The notes below the pieces were generated by a model. It made no database searches. It was not told the origin of the DNA and saw only the letters and a list, made by a program, of their open reading frames with translations. Of a stretch of DNA of 64,000 nucleotides, positions 1 through 13,638 are shown one piece after another; the stretch's first letter is position 1; each line of letters begins with the position of its first letter. A program made the position numbers and the translations under genes. The DNA comes from Lingula anatina (Eukaryota > Brachiopoda > Lingulata > Lingulida > Lingulidae): contig NW_019775785.1 in assembly GCF_001039355.2 (NCBI RefSeq), positions 119,723 to 183,722 on the forward strand, given 5' to 3'.

Positions 1-279
1 TGTCTTTAAACATTATGTAATATTATTTTATGCACTGTCATCATTTTTCAAATATTGAGACTTTCATAATGTGAATTTGAACTCTCATGGTCCTGAAACT
101 GTAATCTTATTGAAGGGGTGGATTGAGACCATCTTCTGGGTCTTCCGGAAGACAGTCAGGTTATTAAGTTTATATTGACTGGTATCTATTTTTTTCTGTT
201 GGAAGACCATCAAAATGGAGGATGGATCAACATAGATACTTTGTAATACTGTCAGAAAATATCTCTGGGTCTGCTCCTG

Positions 280-445
280 TTATTGACCATGTTACCTGTT
301 GTGCAAGATTAAAATTCAGTGTTGACTGACAGTGCTATTATAAGCATTATTTATTATTGCATCAAAATTGACAAAATGACCTTTTTTGCATCTTTATTTT
401 CTGTTTTTTGTCTGTACATTTGACAGCTTTGCTGCCTTGTTTCTC
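280..445. repeat. Dispersed repeat with a conserved 3' end (copy 1)
   Basis: This stretch recurs as its probable allele at 4155-4320 and, diverged, at ~24555-24713. The terminal ~44 bases (tgtctgtacatttgacagct core, 401-442 here) are identical in all three, while the upstream ~110 bases match only loosely. A conserved tail with a variable body resembles the shared 3' end of a SINE/LINE pair. No target-site duplication was found. Confidence 0.55.
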
Positions 446-625
446 CTAGCCTTTCTATGAAAATTCAATGTTTTATTCAATGGTTGCATAAAAATAGAAT
501 CTAAATCAGCACAGATCAACTCTCATCAGTTGAGTAGTAAATGTGACTTGTCAACTTAAGGAAAAATATATATATTTTTCTTTTGAGATTTCTCACAAAA
601 CATGTTCTCTCTGATCTCCTTGCAG

Positions 626-2553
626 GTATTTGAACGTATGATGAGAAACTTAATCAATATTGGGCGTCAGGTTTTGGGTCATGGTGGAGACAGCCTTCTC
701 ATGTTACGCACAGCACTGGAACTGTTTCTTATCCTCCGCCCTGATGACCTAGAAATGACCTTGCTACTGTCCAGGGTATATCTGAATATTGGCATAAATT
801 TGTCAGATGTAAGTAAAACATTGAAAAGTTTTCTATATTTTTGTGACACATTGCCTCAGATTTGAGGACATAAGAAACAGGATCTTTGAATGTGTATTTG
901 TATAATTTGTGTGAAATGATTTTACTTCATTAAAAATTTGCCTGATAACTTCATTTTACTATTTATAATCTGTTTAAACATAAAGCGCAACTTTAGAAAG
1001 TTGCGTTTTTTGCACCACCACCACCATCTCTGTGCAAACCTTGAGTAAAGCAATCACCACATTGAGGTGTGGGTGGGTTACAGATGGGAGATTGTTATCA
1101 AGCAGTTGCTTCATAAAGTTAGTCCCAACTTGATTTAAATCAAAGCTGATGAGAAAAGGATAAGAAAAACTTGTATGCAGCATGGTGATTTTTCCAATGT
1201 TTCAGGTTGTTGACATGTTAAAAAGGCTAGCTACTTCAGTGGGTCCCCAGCAAAGCAGTCTTATTACATACCTGATTATGTTAGCAGAAGAAAGACAGAA
1301 CTCAGAACCCCAGGAGAAGGTATATTGATTTTTTTTCTTAGATGAAAAGAATTCTCTTCAGTTCATAAATACCCCCTCCTTTCAGGTATGCCAAACTTAT
1401 ATAAATCTTACCATTAATAAATTCAGAAAATGTTTGGGGGTCATCTTTGTACATGTATAATTTACATTCATTCTAGACACATATTAACAGTTGATTTCTT
1501 TTCACCTTATCTTTGCAGGTTAAAATAAAGTTGAGATCAGAGTTTCCCAGGGTAAAACATGCTGTTGGCATGATAATGAAACACAAAAAGTAAGTTGTAA
1601 AGCAGATTGAAGGATTAAGTTAGATTTTGAAATACAAAGAATTCCAAGGACATTATTCACGCACACTGAAAACAGTGATTAAACAGAGTTATCCTTGTCA
1701 GAATCTTAATAACAAAAGTCACAATTACCATTTACATACATATTGAATTGAAAGTTAGTGTATGGATCTTTTCAAAATGAATGGTAATTAATGGATTGGC
1801 TATGCCGGGCATGGAGGCTTGGCTTCTTTTACCTTATAGCCAGGCTATAAGTCATCAATCTGTCAAATCTGCTCAGTGTGTCAAGGGCCTACTACTTTCG
1901 TTACTTAGACTCTGGTCAAGCAAAACTGTTTAATTATCATATAATAATAGTTTTTAACTGATAAAATAATTTTTAAATATTGGAAAAATCATGAACTTTC
2001 AAATGAAGTTTTACAAATTCTTTATGAAAATGGGCTCTTCCACATTTTATTTCAGATACCACTATACTTGTGTGATATATGGCTGGGATAACAAGTGTGA
2101 GGCAACCTTTGAGTGGATGAACCAGATGGGAGTGCACAAACTGCCTCTTGGCCCAGATCAGCCTTTCTACAATGTCTTAGTAGAGGATGGCTCCAACAGA
2201 TATGCAGCACAAGGTAGGAATTTTGTTTTTGAAAAAGTTTTTTAAAAGCAAAGCATACACACTATAGATAATCCAATAGCTTACAGTGGAGTTTTATCTG
2301 AACACATAAATTACCACTTATCCTCCATGGTTGATATCTTAATCGGTGTTTTTTGTAAATTTTTTTTCTCTTGCATATCATAGAAAATCTTCTTACAACA
2401 GAGGAACCATGTAAAATTACACACCCAGAAGTTGGAAAGTATTTCTGCGACTTCAGAGATACATACTATTTACCTAACAAGGAGAAACTGGACCAGTATC
2501 CAGAAGATTTGCCAGTTCTTGACTCGTATGTTCGGGATACATATGGAAATTAA
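626..2553 (+). CDS. FBXO21: FBXO21, C-terminal exons (copy 1, 5' end outside window)
   Basis: Five coding exons at 626-808, 1206-1319, 1519-1589, 2056-2213 and 2384-2553 join in consistent phase (696 nt, 231 codons plus TAA), each bounded by AG/GT. FBXO21 is an F-box substrate receptor of an SCF (SKP1-CUL1) ubiquitin ligase. The visible part is the region after the F-box: a helical segment (TALELFLILRPDDLEMTLLL) and then the YccV-like (hemimethylated-DNA-binding-like) domain, with YHYTCVIYGWD, QPFYNVLVEDGSNRYAAQEN and HPEVGKYFCDF, as in vertebrate FBXO21. The F-box and the start lie upstream of base 1. AATAAA signals sit at 2905 and 2961. The gene converges on the coiled-coil gene. It is nearly identical to 4696-6649, with one visible amino-acid change (Glu here, Asp there, end of the second exon), so the two are probably alleles rather than paralogues. 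Confidence 0.93.
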
Positions 2554-3311
2554 ATTCTTACTACAACTTGTAAAGTATAAACAAATGCACATTGATAGCA
2601 TCAAGAACATTTTAATGCAGTCCATAGAAAATATGCACAAGGCACTTTTGACAAATAACATCGATCATGAAATTTTGATTTCTTATATATCATCAGAGAT
2701 GTCAGCATTTTTAATGTACTTGAAATGTTTGCATTTTAACAGACTATTAAAAATTTTTTGTGTTAAGTAGTAGTGTGTGTGCCATTGCAGTACTTGTGGT
2801 TATATGTGGGACAAGTTATAACAATATGAAATATCATTGAATTCTTGCTTGAATATAACATTTATTATAGAAAAATTGAGTTTGATATTTACAACTAAAT
2901 GCCAAATAAATCACTTTTTATTTTACCATAACATTTAATAATATTTCTCTTACTTTTTTAAATAAAGGCTCCCTGAAACATCCCATAGCTATTTCAATAC
3001 ATTTATCATACAAAAATGCCCTTACACAATGTGCAAATTATTAGATTTCAGTCACAGTACTACAATAGTAATCTGATAACAGTTATCTATACCTGATGTA
3101 CAGGAGAGCATTATGGAAGCAACTAATTTAAACATTATATAACATAAACATAAGATGCCAAGGTGTGAAAAGTGAAATAATACATCACATACAGGTGAAG
3201 ATGTACCAATATATCGTGGTCTTTTAAGAATGCTAACAATTTTGGTGTTCTTGTTATTGAGACTTCAAACAACAAAGTTCTTTGACTGTTTGGAATTTCA
3301 CCAAAGCAATG

Positions 3312-4043
3312 TTAATGGCTGTGATTTTCACCATTAAGCTCACTCATTACTTTCTGAAGGTCAGGCCTTCCTATAAGCAAGTATTGGTGTTTTTCAAGAA
3401 CCTGAAAGATGCAATTTAAATATATGCGATTAAAAAACCCTAATTGCTTGTGTTTTGAAACAACATATCACCCCCTTTAAGTACCAGTGTTATAATAATG
3501 ATAATAATAATGAAAATAAACTTTTGGAGGGTAAACATGTCAACAAGTTTACACTTATCTTCCACATGGCCCTCATAATAATAAGCCTTGTTAGAAAATC
3601 TATTTATAAATTTGCCACTTGACATGGTAATATTTGATTCTGGTAAGAATTTGATTTACATTATTATTGTTATTATTTAAAACTGTACCTTTCGTATGTT
3701 CTCTAGCTGCCTGTCATAGTGGAAAATGGCAGTTTGTGCTTCCTTGAGGTCCTTAGAATACTTCTTCATCTGCACAATAAGACAGAAAAGACTCTTAAGA
3801 CAAACTGGTAAACATATCTGAAGTTTTTCAACTAACATATTTAAAACTTTTATATGAGTATTATGTATGAAAGTTCAAATTTTAAAATTAAATTCAAAGT
3901 TAATAGTAACTATATCATAAAGTGTAAATTATCAGATCTTTAAACTAAAAACTGATTTGGTTCATTACCTCCCTGTCTAGTTTAGACTGCAAAATGTCTA
4001 CTTCTTCTCTCTTCTCCAGCAGCTTTTCATTCAGTTGGAGTTT
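3312..4043 (-). CDS. Coiled-coil spindle-type protein, last three exons (duplicate copy)
   Basis: Exons at 3969-4043, 3689-3769 and 3312-3401 (minus strand) are equivalent to the final three exons of the gene at 7399-16504. They keep lengths of 75, 81 and 90 nt and end in the same HSH-stop. Differences are synonymous except Asn for Ser in SEL[N/S]GENH near the C-terminus. The copy stops at the N at 4154, so it is a fragment created by the same redundancy as the first FBXO21 copy. Confidence 0.85.
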
Positions 4044-4154
4044 CTAAAAGAAATTAAAATTCCATAGAAAATATTTATTGTGGCAGTAGAAAATAGAATA
4101 TGACACATAGGAAACCATAAGACATGGTTAACAACACTTGACAAGACCTGCAGN

Positions 4155-4320
4155 TTATTGACCATTTTACCTGTTGTGCATGATTATAAAATTCAGTGTT
4201 GACTGATAGTGCTATTATAAGCATTATTTATTATTGCATCAAAATTAACAAAATGACCTTTTTTGCATCTTTATTTTCTGTTTTTTGTCTGTACATTTGA
4301 CAGCTTTGCTGCCTTGTTTT
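4155..4320. repeat. Dispersed repeat (copy 2, allelic to copy 1)
   Basis: Same repeat as 280-445, directly after the N at 4154. It is followed by ~190 bases (about 4319-4508) that copy 1 lacks, so an insertion or deletion separates the two haplotypes exactly at the repeat's T-rich tail. Confidence 0.55.
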
Positions 4321-4695
4321 TTTTTTACATCCCAGAGTATTTTTTTTTTTGAAAGAAATTAGAAACTGTGCCTTTTTATAGAGGTGATTAATTTGCTAAA
4401 GACTATGCAGAAACGAACCAGTGGTATTTTCTATGCTAATCATGCAATGCACATTCTATTTTGTTGACTTCATAAAATGTGGGTCTATGTGAGGAAACTT
4501 CTCCCATTATTTCTCCTAGCCTTTCTATGAAAATTAAATGTTTTATTCAGTGGTTGCATAAAAATAGAATCTAAATCAGCACAGATCAACTCTCATCAGT
4601 TGAGTAGTAAATGTGACTTGTCAACTTAAGGAAAAATATATATATTTTTCTTTTGAGATTTCTCACAAAACATGTTCTCTCTGATCTCCTTACAG

Positions 4696-6649
4696 GTATT
4701 TGAACGTATGATGAGAAACTTAATCAATATTGGGCGTCAGGTTTTGGGTCATGGTGGAGACAGCCTTCTCATGTTACGCACAGCACTGGAACTGTTTCTT
4801 ATCCTCCGCCCTGATGACCTAGAAATGACCTTGCTACTGTCCAGGGTATATCTGAATATTGGCATAAATTTGTCAGATGTAAGTAAAACATTGAAAAGTT
4901 TTCTATATTTTTGTGACACATTGCCTCAGATTTGAGGACATAAGAAACAGGATCTTTGAATGTGTATTTGTATAATTTGTGTGAAATGATTTTACTTCGT
5001 TAAAAAAAGTTTGCCTGATAACTTCATTTTACTGTTTATAATCTGTTTAAACATAAAGCGCAACTTTAGAAAGTTGCATTTTTTGCACCACCACCACCAC
5101 CAAACCTTAAGTAAAGCAATCACTGGTGTGGGTGGATTACAGATGGGAGATTGCAATCAAGCAATTGCTTAATAAAGTTGGTCCTAACTTGATTTAAATC
5201 AAAACTGATGAGAAAAGGATAAGAAAAACTTGTATGCAGCATGATGGTTTTTCCAATGTTTCAGGTTGTTGACATGTTAAAAAGGCTAGCTACTTCAGTG
5301 GGTCCCCAGCAAAGCAGTCTTATTACATACCTGATTATGTTAGCAGAAGAAAGACAGAACTCAGAACCCCAGGATAAGGTATATTGTTTTTTTTTTTACT
5401 TAGATGAAAAGATTTCTCTTATTTGTACAAGTTACTTTGCTGTTCACATTGTATAAATACCCCCTCCCCTCAGGTATGCCAAACTTATATATAAGTCTTA
5501 CTATTAATAAATTCAGAAAATGTTTGGTCTTTGTACATGTAGAATTTACATTCATTCTAGACACATATTAACAGTTGATCTCTTCTCACCTTATCTTTGC
5601 AGGTTAAAATAAAGCTGAGATCAGAGTTCCCCAGGGTAAAACATGCTGTTGGCATGATAATGAAACACAAAAAGTAAGTTGTAAAGCAGATTGATGGATT
5701 AAGTTAGATTTTAAAATACAAACAATTCCAAGGACATGCAGTATTCACGCACACTGAAATTTGAAAACAGTGATTAAACAGAGTTATCCTTGTCAGAATC
5801 TAAATAACAAAAGTCACAATTACCATTCACATACATATTGAATTGAAAGTTAGGGTATGGATCTTTTCAAAATGAGTGGTAATTAATGTATTGGCTATGC
5901 CGGGCTTGGAGGCTTGGCTTCTTTTACCTTATAGCCAGGCTATAAGTCATCAATCTGTCAAATCTGCTCAGTGTGTCAAGAGCCTACTACTTTCGTTATT
6001 TAGACTCTGGTCAAGCAAAACTTTTATTATCATATAATAATAGTTTTTGACTGCTAAAGTAATTTTTTAAAAATATTGGAAAAATCATGAACTTTGAAGT
6101 GAAGTTTTACAAATTCTTAATGAAAAGGGGCTCTTCCACATTTTATTTCAGATACCACTATACTTGTGTGATATATGGCTGGGATAACAAGTGTGAGGCA
6201 ACATTTGAGTGGATGAACCAGATGGGAGTGCACAAACTGCCTCTTGGCCCAGATCAGCCTTTCTACAATGTCTTAGTAGAGGATGGCTCCAACAGATATG
6301 CAGCACAAGGTAGGAATTTTGTTTTTGAAAAAGTTTTTTAAAAGCAAAGCATACACACTATAGATAATCCAATTGCTTACAGTGGAGTTTTATCTGAACA
6401 CATAAATTACCACTTATCCTCCATGGTTGATATATTAATCGGTGTTTTTTGTAAATTTTTTTTCTCTTGCATATCATAGAAAATCTTCTTACAACTGAGG
6501 AACCATGTAAAATTACACACCCAGAAGTTGGAAAGTATTTCTGCGACTTCAGAGATACATACTATTTACCTAACAAGGAGAAACTGGACCAGTATCCAGA
6601 AGATTTGCCAGTTCTTGACTCGTATGTTCGGGATACATATGGAAATTAA
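4696..6649 (+). CDS. FBXO21: FBXO21, C-terminal exons (copy 2, probable second haplotype)
   Basis: The same five exons recur at 4696-4878, 5265-5378, 5603-5673, 6152-6309 and 6480-6649 with identical phases, encoding the same 231 residues except Glu to Asp in PQ[E/D]K. Introns differ by SNPs and small indels, and coding differences are almost all synonymous. The copy begins directly after the single N at 4154, inside the intron, with no F-box exons in front of it. A real tandem paralogue would have to start mid-gene, so an uncollapsed allele is the better reading. An AATAAA signal is at 7056. Confidence 0.9.
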
Positions 6650-7398
6650 ATTCTTACTACAACTTGTAAAGTATAAACAAATGCACATTGATAGCATCAA
6701 GAACATTTTAATGCAGTCCATAGAAAATGTGCACAAGGCACTATTGACAAATAACATCGATCATGAAATTTTGATTTCTTATATATCATCAGAGATGTCA
6801 GCATTTTTAATGTACTTAAAATGTTTGCATTTTAACAGACTATTAAAATTTTTTGTGTTAAGTAGTAGTGTGTGTGCCATTGCAGTACTTGTGGTTATAT
6901 ATGGGACAAGTTATAACAATATGAAATATCATTGAATTCTTGCTTGAATATAACATTTATTATAGAAAAATTGAGTTTGATATTTACAACTAAATGCCAA
7001 GTAAATCACTTTTTATTTTACAATAACATTTAATAATATTTCTCTTACTTTTTTAAATAAAGACTCCCTGAAACATCCCGTAGCTATTTCAATACATTTA
7101 TCATACAAAAACGCCCTCACACAATACGCAAATTATTAGATTTCAGTCACAGTACTACAATAGTAATCTGATAACAATTATCTATACCTGATGTACAGGA
7201 GAGCATTATGGAAGCAACTAATTTAAACATTATATAACATATACATAAGATGCCAAGGTGTGAAAAGTGAAATAATACATCATATACAGGTGAAGATGTA
7301 CCTTGATCTTTTAAGAATGCTAACAATTTTGGTGTTCTTGTTATTAAGACTTCAAACAGCAAAGTTCTTTGACTGTTTGGAATTTCACCAAAGCAATG

Positions 7399-10044
7399 TT
7401 AATGGCTGTGATTTTCACCACTAAGCTCACTCATTACTTTCTGAAGGTCAGGTCTTCCTATCAGCAAGTATTGGTGTTTTTCAAGAACCTGAAAGATGCA
7501 ATTTAAATATATGCAATTCAAATCCCCTAATTGCTTGTGTTTTAAAACAACATATCACCCCTTTAAGTACCAGTGTAATAATAATGATAATAATAAAAAT
7601 AATAAACTTTTGTAGGGTAAACATGTCTACAAGTTTACACTTATCTTCCACATGGCCCTCATAATAATAAGCCTTGTTAGAAAATCTATTTATTAATTTG
7701 CCAATTGACATGGTAATATTTGATTCTGGTAAGAATTTCATTTACATTATTATTGTTATTACTTAAAACTACCTTTCGTATGTTCTCCAGCTGCCTGTCA
7801 TAGTGGAAAATGGCAGTTTGTGCTTCCTTTAGGTCCTTAGAATACTTCTTCATCTGCACAATAAGACAGAAAAATCTCTTAAGACAAACTGGTAAACATA
7901 TCTTTTCAACTAACATAAATATTTAAAACTTTTATATGAGTATTATGTATGAAAGTTCAAATTTAAAAATTGAATTCAAAGTTAATAGTAACTATATCAT
8001 AAACTGTAAATTATCAGATCTTTAAACAAAAAACTGGTTTGGTTCATTACCTCCCTGTCTAGTTTAGACTGCAAAATGTCTACTTCTTCTCTCTTCTCCA
8101 GCAGCTTTTCATTCAGTTGGAGTTTCTAAAAGAAATTAACATTCCATACAAAATATTTTTGTGGCAGTGGAAAATAGAATATGACACATAAGAAACCATA
8201 AGACATGGTTAACAACACTTGACAAGACCTGCAGTATTTCTTAGAACAATCTTTATGACGCCCTTACTACCAAAAAAAAAGAGAATCTTTCCACAACTGG
8301 AAACTATACTTTATTTCACATCAGTGACTCAAGCACTAGTCCACCGGCTAGGACAAGGAGACTTACTTCCTTCTTCAACACATGGTTCTCCAGTATGTGC
8401 TTGCCCTCAGTGACCTCCAGGCCAAGTCCCTGTTTCAAGTCATCAATCCTGCTCAGACAGTCTTTCAACTGCTCCTGCAGTAATGTCCTTTCCAGTTCAA
8501 CGCTCTTCACCTGTTTACTAAGTCGATCTATCTCTTTGGAATATTTCTGCATGAAAAAAGATGATCATGGTCTTAAATCAAAATATCTACAAAGTAAATA
8601 TCTATGTGATATCTATTTAAATAAAACTAAATATTAACATTTCCAATAGCCAATTCTTTACATCAGAGACCTTGATCAAATAGACTACTATAAAACTATT
8701 TCTTTTGATAAAATTAATTGAATTTGTAACCAGGTAGAAATGATCCCAAATATTCTTATATACAAAACATTCACACACCTGAATTTTCTCCTTCTGGTCT
8801 GCAATGCTGCTGAACTGCTCTGCCATCTCACAGATCCTCCTCTCAGCCTTGTCCAGACTTTCCTGGAGATTCTTCACTTCTCCCACCTTGAACTCCAACC
8901 TTACTTGAAGTTTACGGCTTTTGATTTCTGTGCTTTTCAGGTCGTCTTTAAGTCCAACCAAGTTTTTGTCAAACATGGACTGATTCTCGGCAATTTTTCC
9001 CTTCAAGTAGTCGCTGTAATTTAAAGAAAGCACAACTTTGGAATATTTTGAGAATTACTGAACAAAATGCCATAGTTTTTAGAGAGATTATCCGTAACAT
9101 CCTTATAATTCAAGGCTAAAGCAGATTTGAACTCATTTTATAAGATCCTTTTTGTTGGACATGTATGCAGACTTTACAATTTTAAGCTGAGTCACCCCAT
9201 AGAAAAATCCATAGCAAACTGACATATAAAATCTTCATGAATTAAACATCAAATGTAATGGGCCCCTTTTAATCTTACAAATTAACTGATTTAATTTAAA
9301 TTCTTACTTTTCTTTCTCAAGTTCTTTGATTGAAGAGAAAGTGATCCTGTGTAGCAGCTGCACCAAACTCACAATCTGCTCCATGAATGCAGCAGCTCTA
9401 CTGATCCGCTGTGTGAGTGATTCCTCCTCACTCTCTTCCTCCTCCTCCTCTGCCTTGGTCTCTTCATTCGGTACTGACTTGGGAACTTGGCCCTGGCAAG
9501 GTTGAACCCTCTGGAATGCACTTCCTTTTACAGTTTTATTATCTGTTTCTCCCATGTCACTCTCTGGGGTTAGCAAATGCACTTTTTCTGTGCTTGTTTT
9601 GGCTACTGTACTGTCAGGGAAATCAAGTCCTTTTCTTTGGTGGCCTGCTGTATCAGGTGCATCATTTGTTACAAGTTTACCTGGATGGATTACACTGTTC
9701 AACTGTTTGCCAGATTTCTCTGAATCACTGGCACTCGGATTATTCTCACAGTTTTCTTCCAGTATAAAAGTACTGGCCTCTGCAGGATTTGGTTCCTCTT
9801 GGTTCTCCTCCTCTTTGGAAGATGCTGACGAGGTGTCCGTTGCCTTCCTAACAGCACTCAGGATGGAGGAGACCAGAGAATGAGAGACCACAGTGGAACT
9901 CAACAAGGGCGGAGACAGCACGTGCATTGACACATCACCATCACTGCTGGAAGGGGAATCTTTACATGATTCCAGATTTGGAGGTAGACGTGAAGCAGCC
10001 TGTTGGTATTCTGGTGTCTCATTTTCCACTCCCTGGGCATATCA

Positions 10045-10101
<57 letters not shown>

Positions 10102-10471
10102 CTAAATTTTAACTGACTTTATACTACATTAGAACATTTCTTTAGGGTTCCTTGAAGCAAAACAGATTCAGGCTTTATGAAGTCTACTTGTACTAAAGAG
10201 AGCTACCACTAAATTTCAAACTGTCCATCAAGGAAAACATCAGTGGAGTCCATGTTACCTGTAGCTTAGCTGCCTTTTCCTCCAGTACCTCCACCAGGAG
10301 TCTCATCCTCTCACACAGCCCATCCACTGCCAGCATGGAGTCACTGATCTCTGTATCCTGGGTCATCAACATCAGGTGGGCATTGGCCTTGGTGTTGTCC
10401 AACTCCTCCTGCAACAGCTGGACACCCTGGCTGAAATGACAATGGAAAAAAGTAAATTATTAAAATAAATA

Positions 10472-10512
<41 letters not shown>

Positions 10513-13500
10513 ATCAATTAATTGATTAAATGAGCAACATGGAAATGGCATTCTAGCCAGAGTTAACTAACCTTTATGGAAGTTTTTTCTATGTCTAGGG
10601 TTTAAACTTTAAATTCAATTTCAAAAGTTCAATTCTATGACACATTGGGTTATCAATGTTCAGATCTTAACCTCATGTTCTGAATGGTGTTCTCCATCTG
10701 TAAACAGACTACTGTCTTTTCCTGCACCTCCGTCCTACACCTAGACAGTTCCAGGTTAGTGACAGAGAGTCTCTCTCCTGACTCTCTTAGGGTATCAGTA
10801 AGACCCCTTCTCTCTTCTTCCAGGAACTCATACATCTCCTTGGATTGTGTCTGAGTCATCTGAATGTAAAGGGAAGGTAGAATTAAGTGCAAGGTCTTTA
10901 TACTTGTTTGATCTGAAGGTCCTAAGGATACTGTGGTGCAATGTATTGCATAAACATAGCCAGTTTGGTGGATGAATTCAATCAGGGGCACTGAACAAGA
11001 ACTACATTCAGATTCTGTTGAATGAATTGTTGGTGATTCGGACTGACCACTTTTCAATACAAAGAGGGTTTAATCTAAAGCAGCGTAGCAATATATAACA
11101 GTATGTAAACATATGCTCTACCCCCCGAANNNNNNNNNNNNNNNNCCCCCCACTTCACTAATCAATGCAAAAAGGATTTCTAACACAGAGAAGCAACCTA
11201 TGGCAGCATGAAATATGTGCCCTGCCTCCCTTCACTAACCTCCAGTTGTTCCTTCACTTCAATCAGCTCTCGCTTCACACTGCAGTTGGCCTCCAGCTCC
11301 AGTCTCTGTGCATGAACAGCAGCTTTCAGTTTGTCCACCAGCTCTTCCCTAGCCTGTAGGGTCACCTGTAATTCTGACAGCTGTTGTTCTAGTCTCTCCA
11401 CATCCTGCTCTCGGTAGTCCAAAGTCCTCTGTAGATTCAGCACTTCAAGGTCGAATCTATGAAGAAATTCAGGCTAATCAGTCAAAATTGTCAAATACAA
11501 TGGACTGGCATTTTAAATACTGCAAGAAAAATATCAATTCAATCCAGTAATGAGGGTGAATTTATAAGTTGTTGTTTTTTTTTTGCCTTACTGTAAAATT
11601 GACAGAAAGAGTGAAACTTTCTTTAAAATGTAAGCATCCTACATCTGTAAGAATTTAGCTAACCTCTTGAATTCCTCTTCTAAATGATGATTCAAATCCT
11701 TCAATCTTTCTGCAGTTTTTGTTCCTCTGTAAATAGCGACAAACTAATAAAAATGACTTTAGAATTGCAAAAGCTACAATGGTCATTATTGCTCAAATAA
11801 TAATAATAATAGTCATTTGAAAAAGGTCTGTCATTCTCTGAACAATGACATCATTTTCAGGGTTTTACAAAACCACAACTACATGTGATTTCATTTCTTT
11901 TTAATTACGGTAATAACATACATAAAAGGAAAACAGGAGATTACAGTATAAGCAGACAAACCCTGCTCTTCACACTCACATTTCCTTCTCTTTCATCAGT
12001 TCTCTCTCCATAACTTTCTGAGCTGCTTCTAGGGTAATAACCTCTTGGAAATGCTCCACCTGTTTCACCTCGTAGTCCCCTACTTGTTTTGTTAACTTAT
12101 GGTTTTCTGGGGATAGAATTTAATAGTCTAAACAGCCAGTTTCAGGGAATTCACAAGTTCAATGTCAATTGCTATGCCAGGGAAGTACATATTTTGCATA
12201 TATCAGAATTTACATGACTGAATAATTTGTAAACCATTACCTCATTTTTTCCTGATACATTCCATACTGTTTAACTGTTAGTTATGCAGGTTCAAACTTA
12301 AAGAAACCTAACATGCTTAATGACAAAGTGAGCTGGTGGTATTTCAACATAAATGAAGCTACAGATTCAAGACTCACCCATATTAAGGTAATTCAGCTGT
12401 GCAGTCAATTCAGTTATTTGTTCTGTTGCACTGAGCAATTCTTCTGCATCAACTCTGTGAATTTCCTTCATCTTAAAACAGAAGTTTTAAAGCCATGAGG
12501 TACTGAACTGAATAAAAACCTGATCACCTGCATCAATATTTCATCTCAAGTACATAAATAATTAAATATACAAAATATAATTTTGTATATTTTGTATATT
12601 TAATTATTTATACAAAATATAATTTAAAATAACTTTGACATTAAACAGTATTGTGCTCACTAATAGCATATTCTGCATCTCAAGTGAATTTCAAAGCAAC
12701 AACGGTATTGATTAAAATAATTTATAATGTTAATTGATTAGTGCTTAACAAAATCATTACTGACAGCAAATACCTTATTCAACTCTTTGATGGCTTCATC
12801 CGCCCGTTGCTGAAAATCTTCCATTTGCTTTCTAGCTTGTTCACTTGTCTCCACAGCTGCTTGAGTTCTGATGTCATTTTCATTCATTTTTGCCTGCCAG
12901 TTTGTATGCTTAAGTACAAAAAAGTAAAACAATAAGGCTTAAGAACTCTTTTCCATCAGATTCACAGATTATGTACTAAATATTTTAGATGTCACCACCT
13001 CCCACAATCATGTCCTTAAGCTTAATTAAAACTCATTAGACTTGATGTACATGCGGTTGTATCAGGTTACCATGAAAGAATGACATAGAAAAACCTGTTA
13101 ACAAGTTTATTCAACTTCCCTAGAGGCCTGTATTTCTATGTCTGTGGTCTTATCTTGGCTTTGTCTAAAATTGGGACACAAGGAGAGGCAGAGAGTAATT
13201 TCCAAAAAAACTGTCATCTGATCATTGTCAAGCAACTTTCAATACCAAATAAAATATGGAAAAGAAAAAATAACAAAGCAAATGAATAAATAAATTAATA
13301 ATATGAATTTTTCAGGCAAATCTCACCTCTGTAGCCCACATTTCTTTTTGTTCCTGCACCTTTTCAAACATTTTAATCACATTACTGTGGGATTCCTGAA
13401 CTGCCTTTGTAACTGCTTCCTGATAGAAGACAAAGAAAACAACAGTAGTAGTTAAAGCAATGACCAAATCCCTCACTTCCCTGAGCCTTGCACTATGTGC

Positions 13501-13567
13501 AAATATTAGTAGAAATTATTAAGTAGATGTACTTCTAGATGTGGAAGTTAGTTAATATATAATAAAA

Positions 13568-13638
<71 letters not shown>

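Noticed and set aside
2432-2770. Alternative-frame ORF over the last FBXO21 exon, present in both copies
   Set aside because: The frame matching FBXO21 (ENLLTTEEP to TYGN-stop) is certain, and the other frame is conserved only because the copies are allelic.
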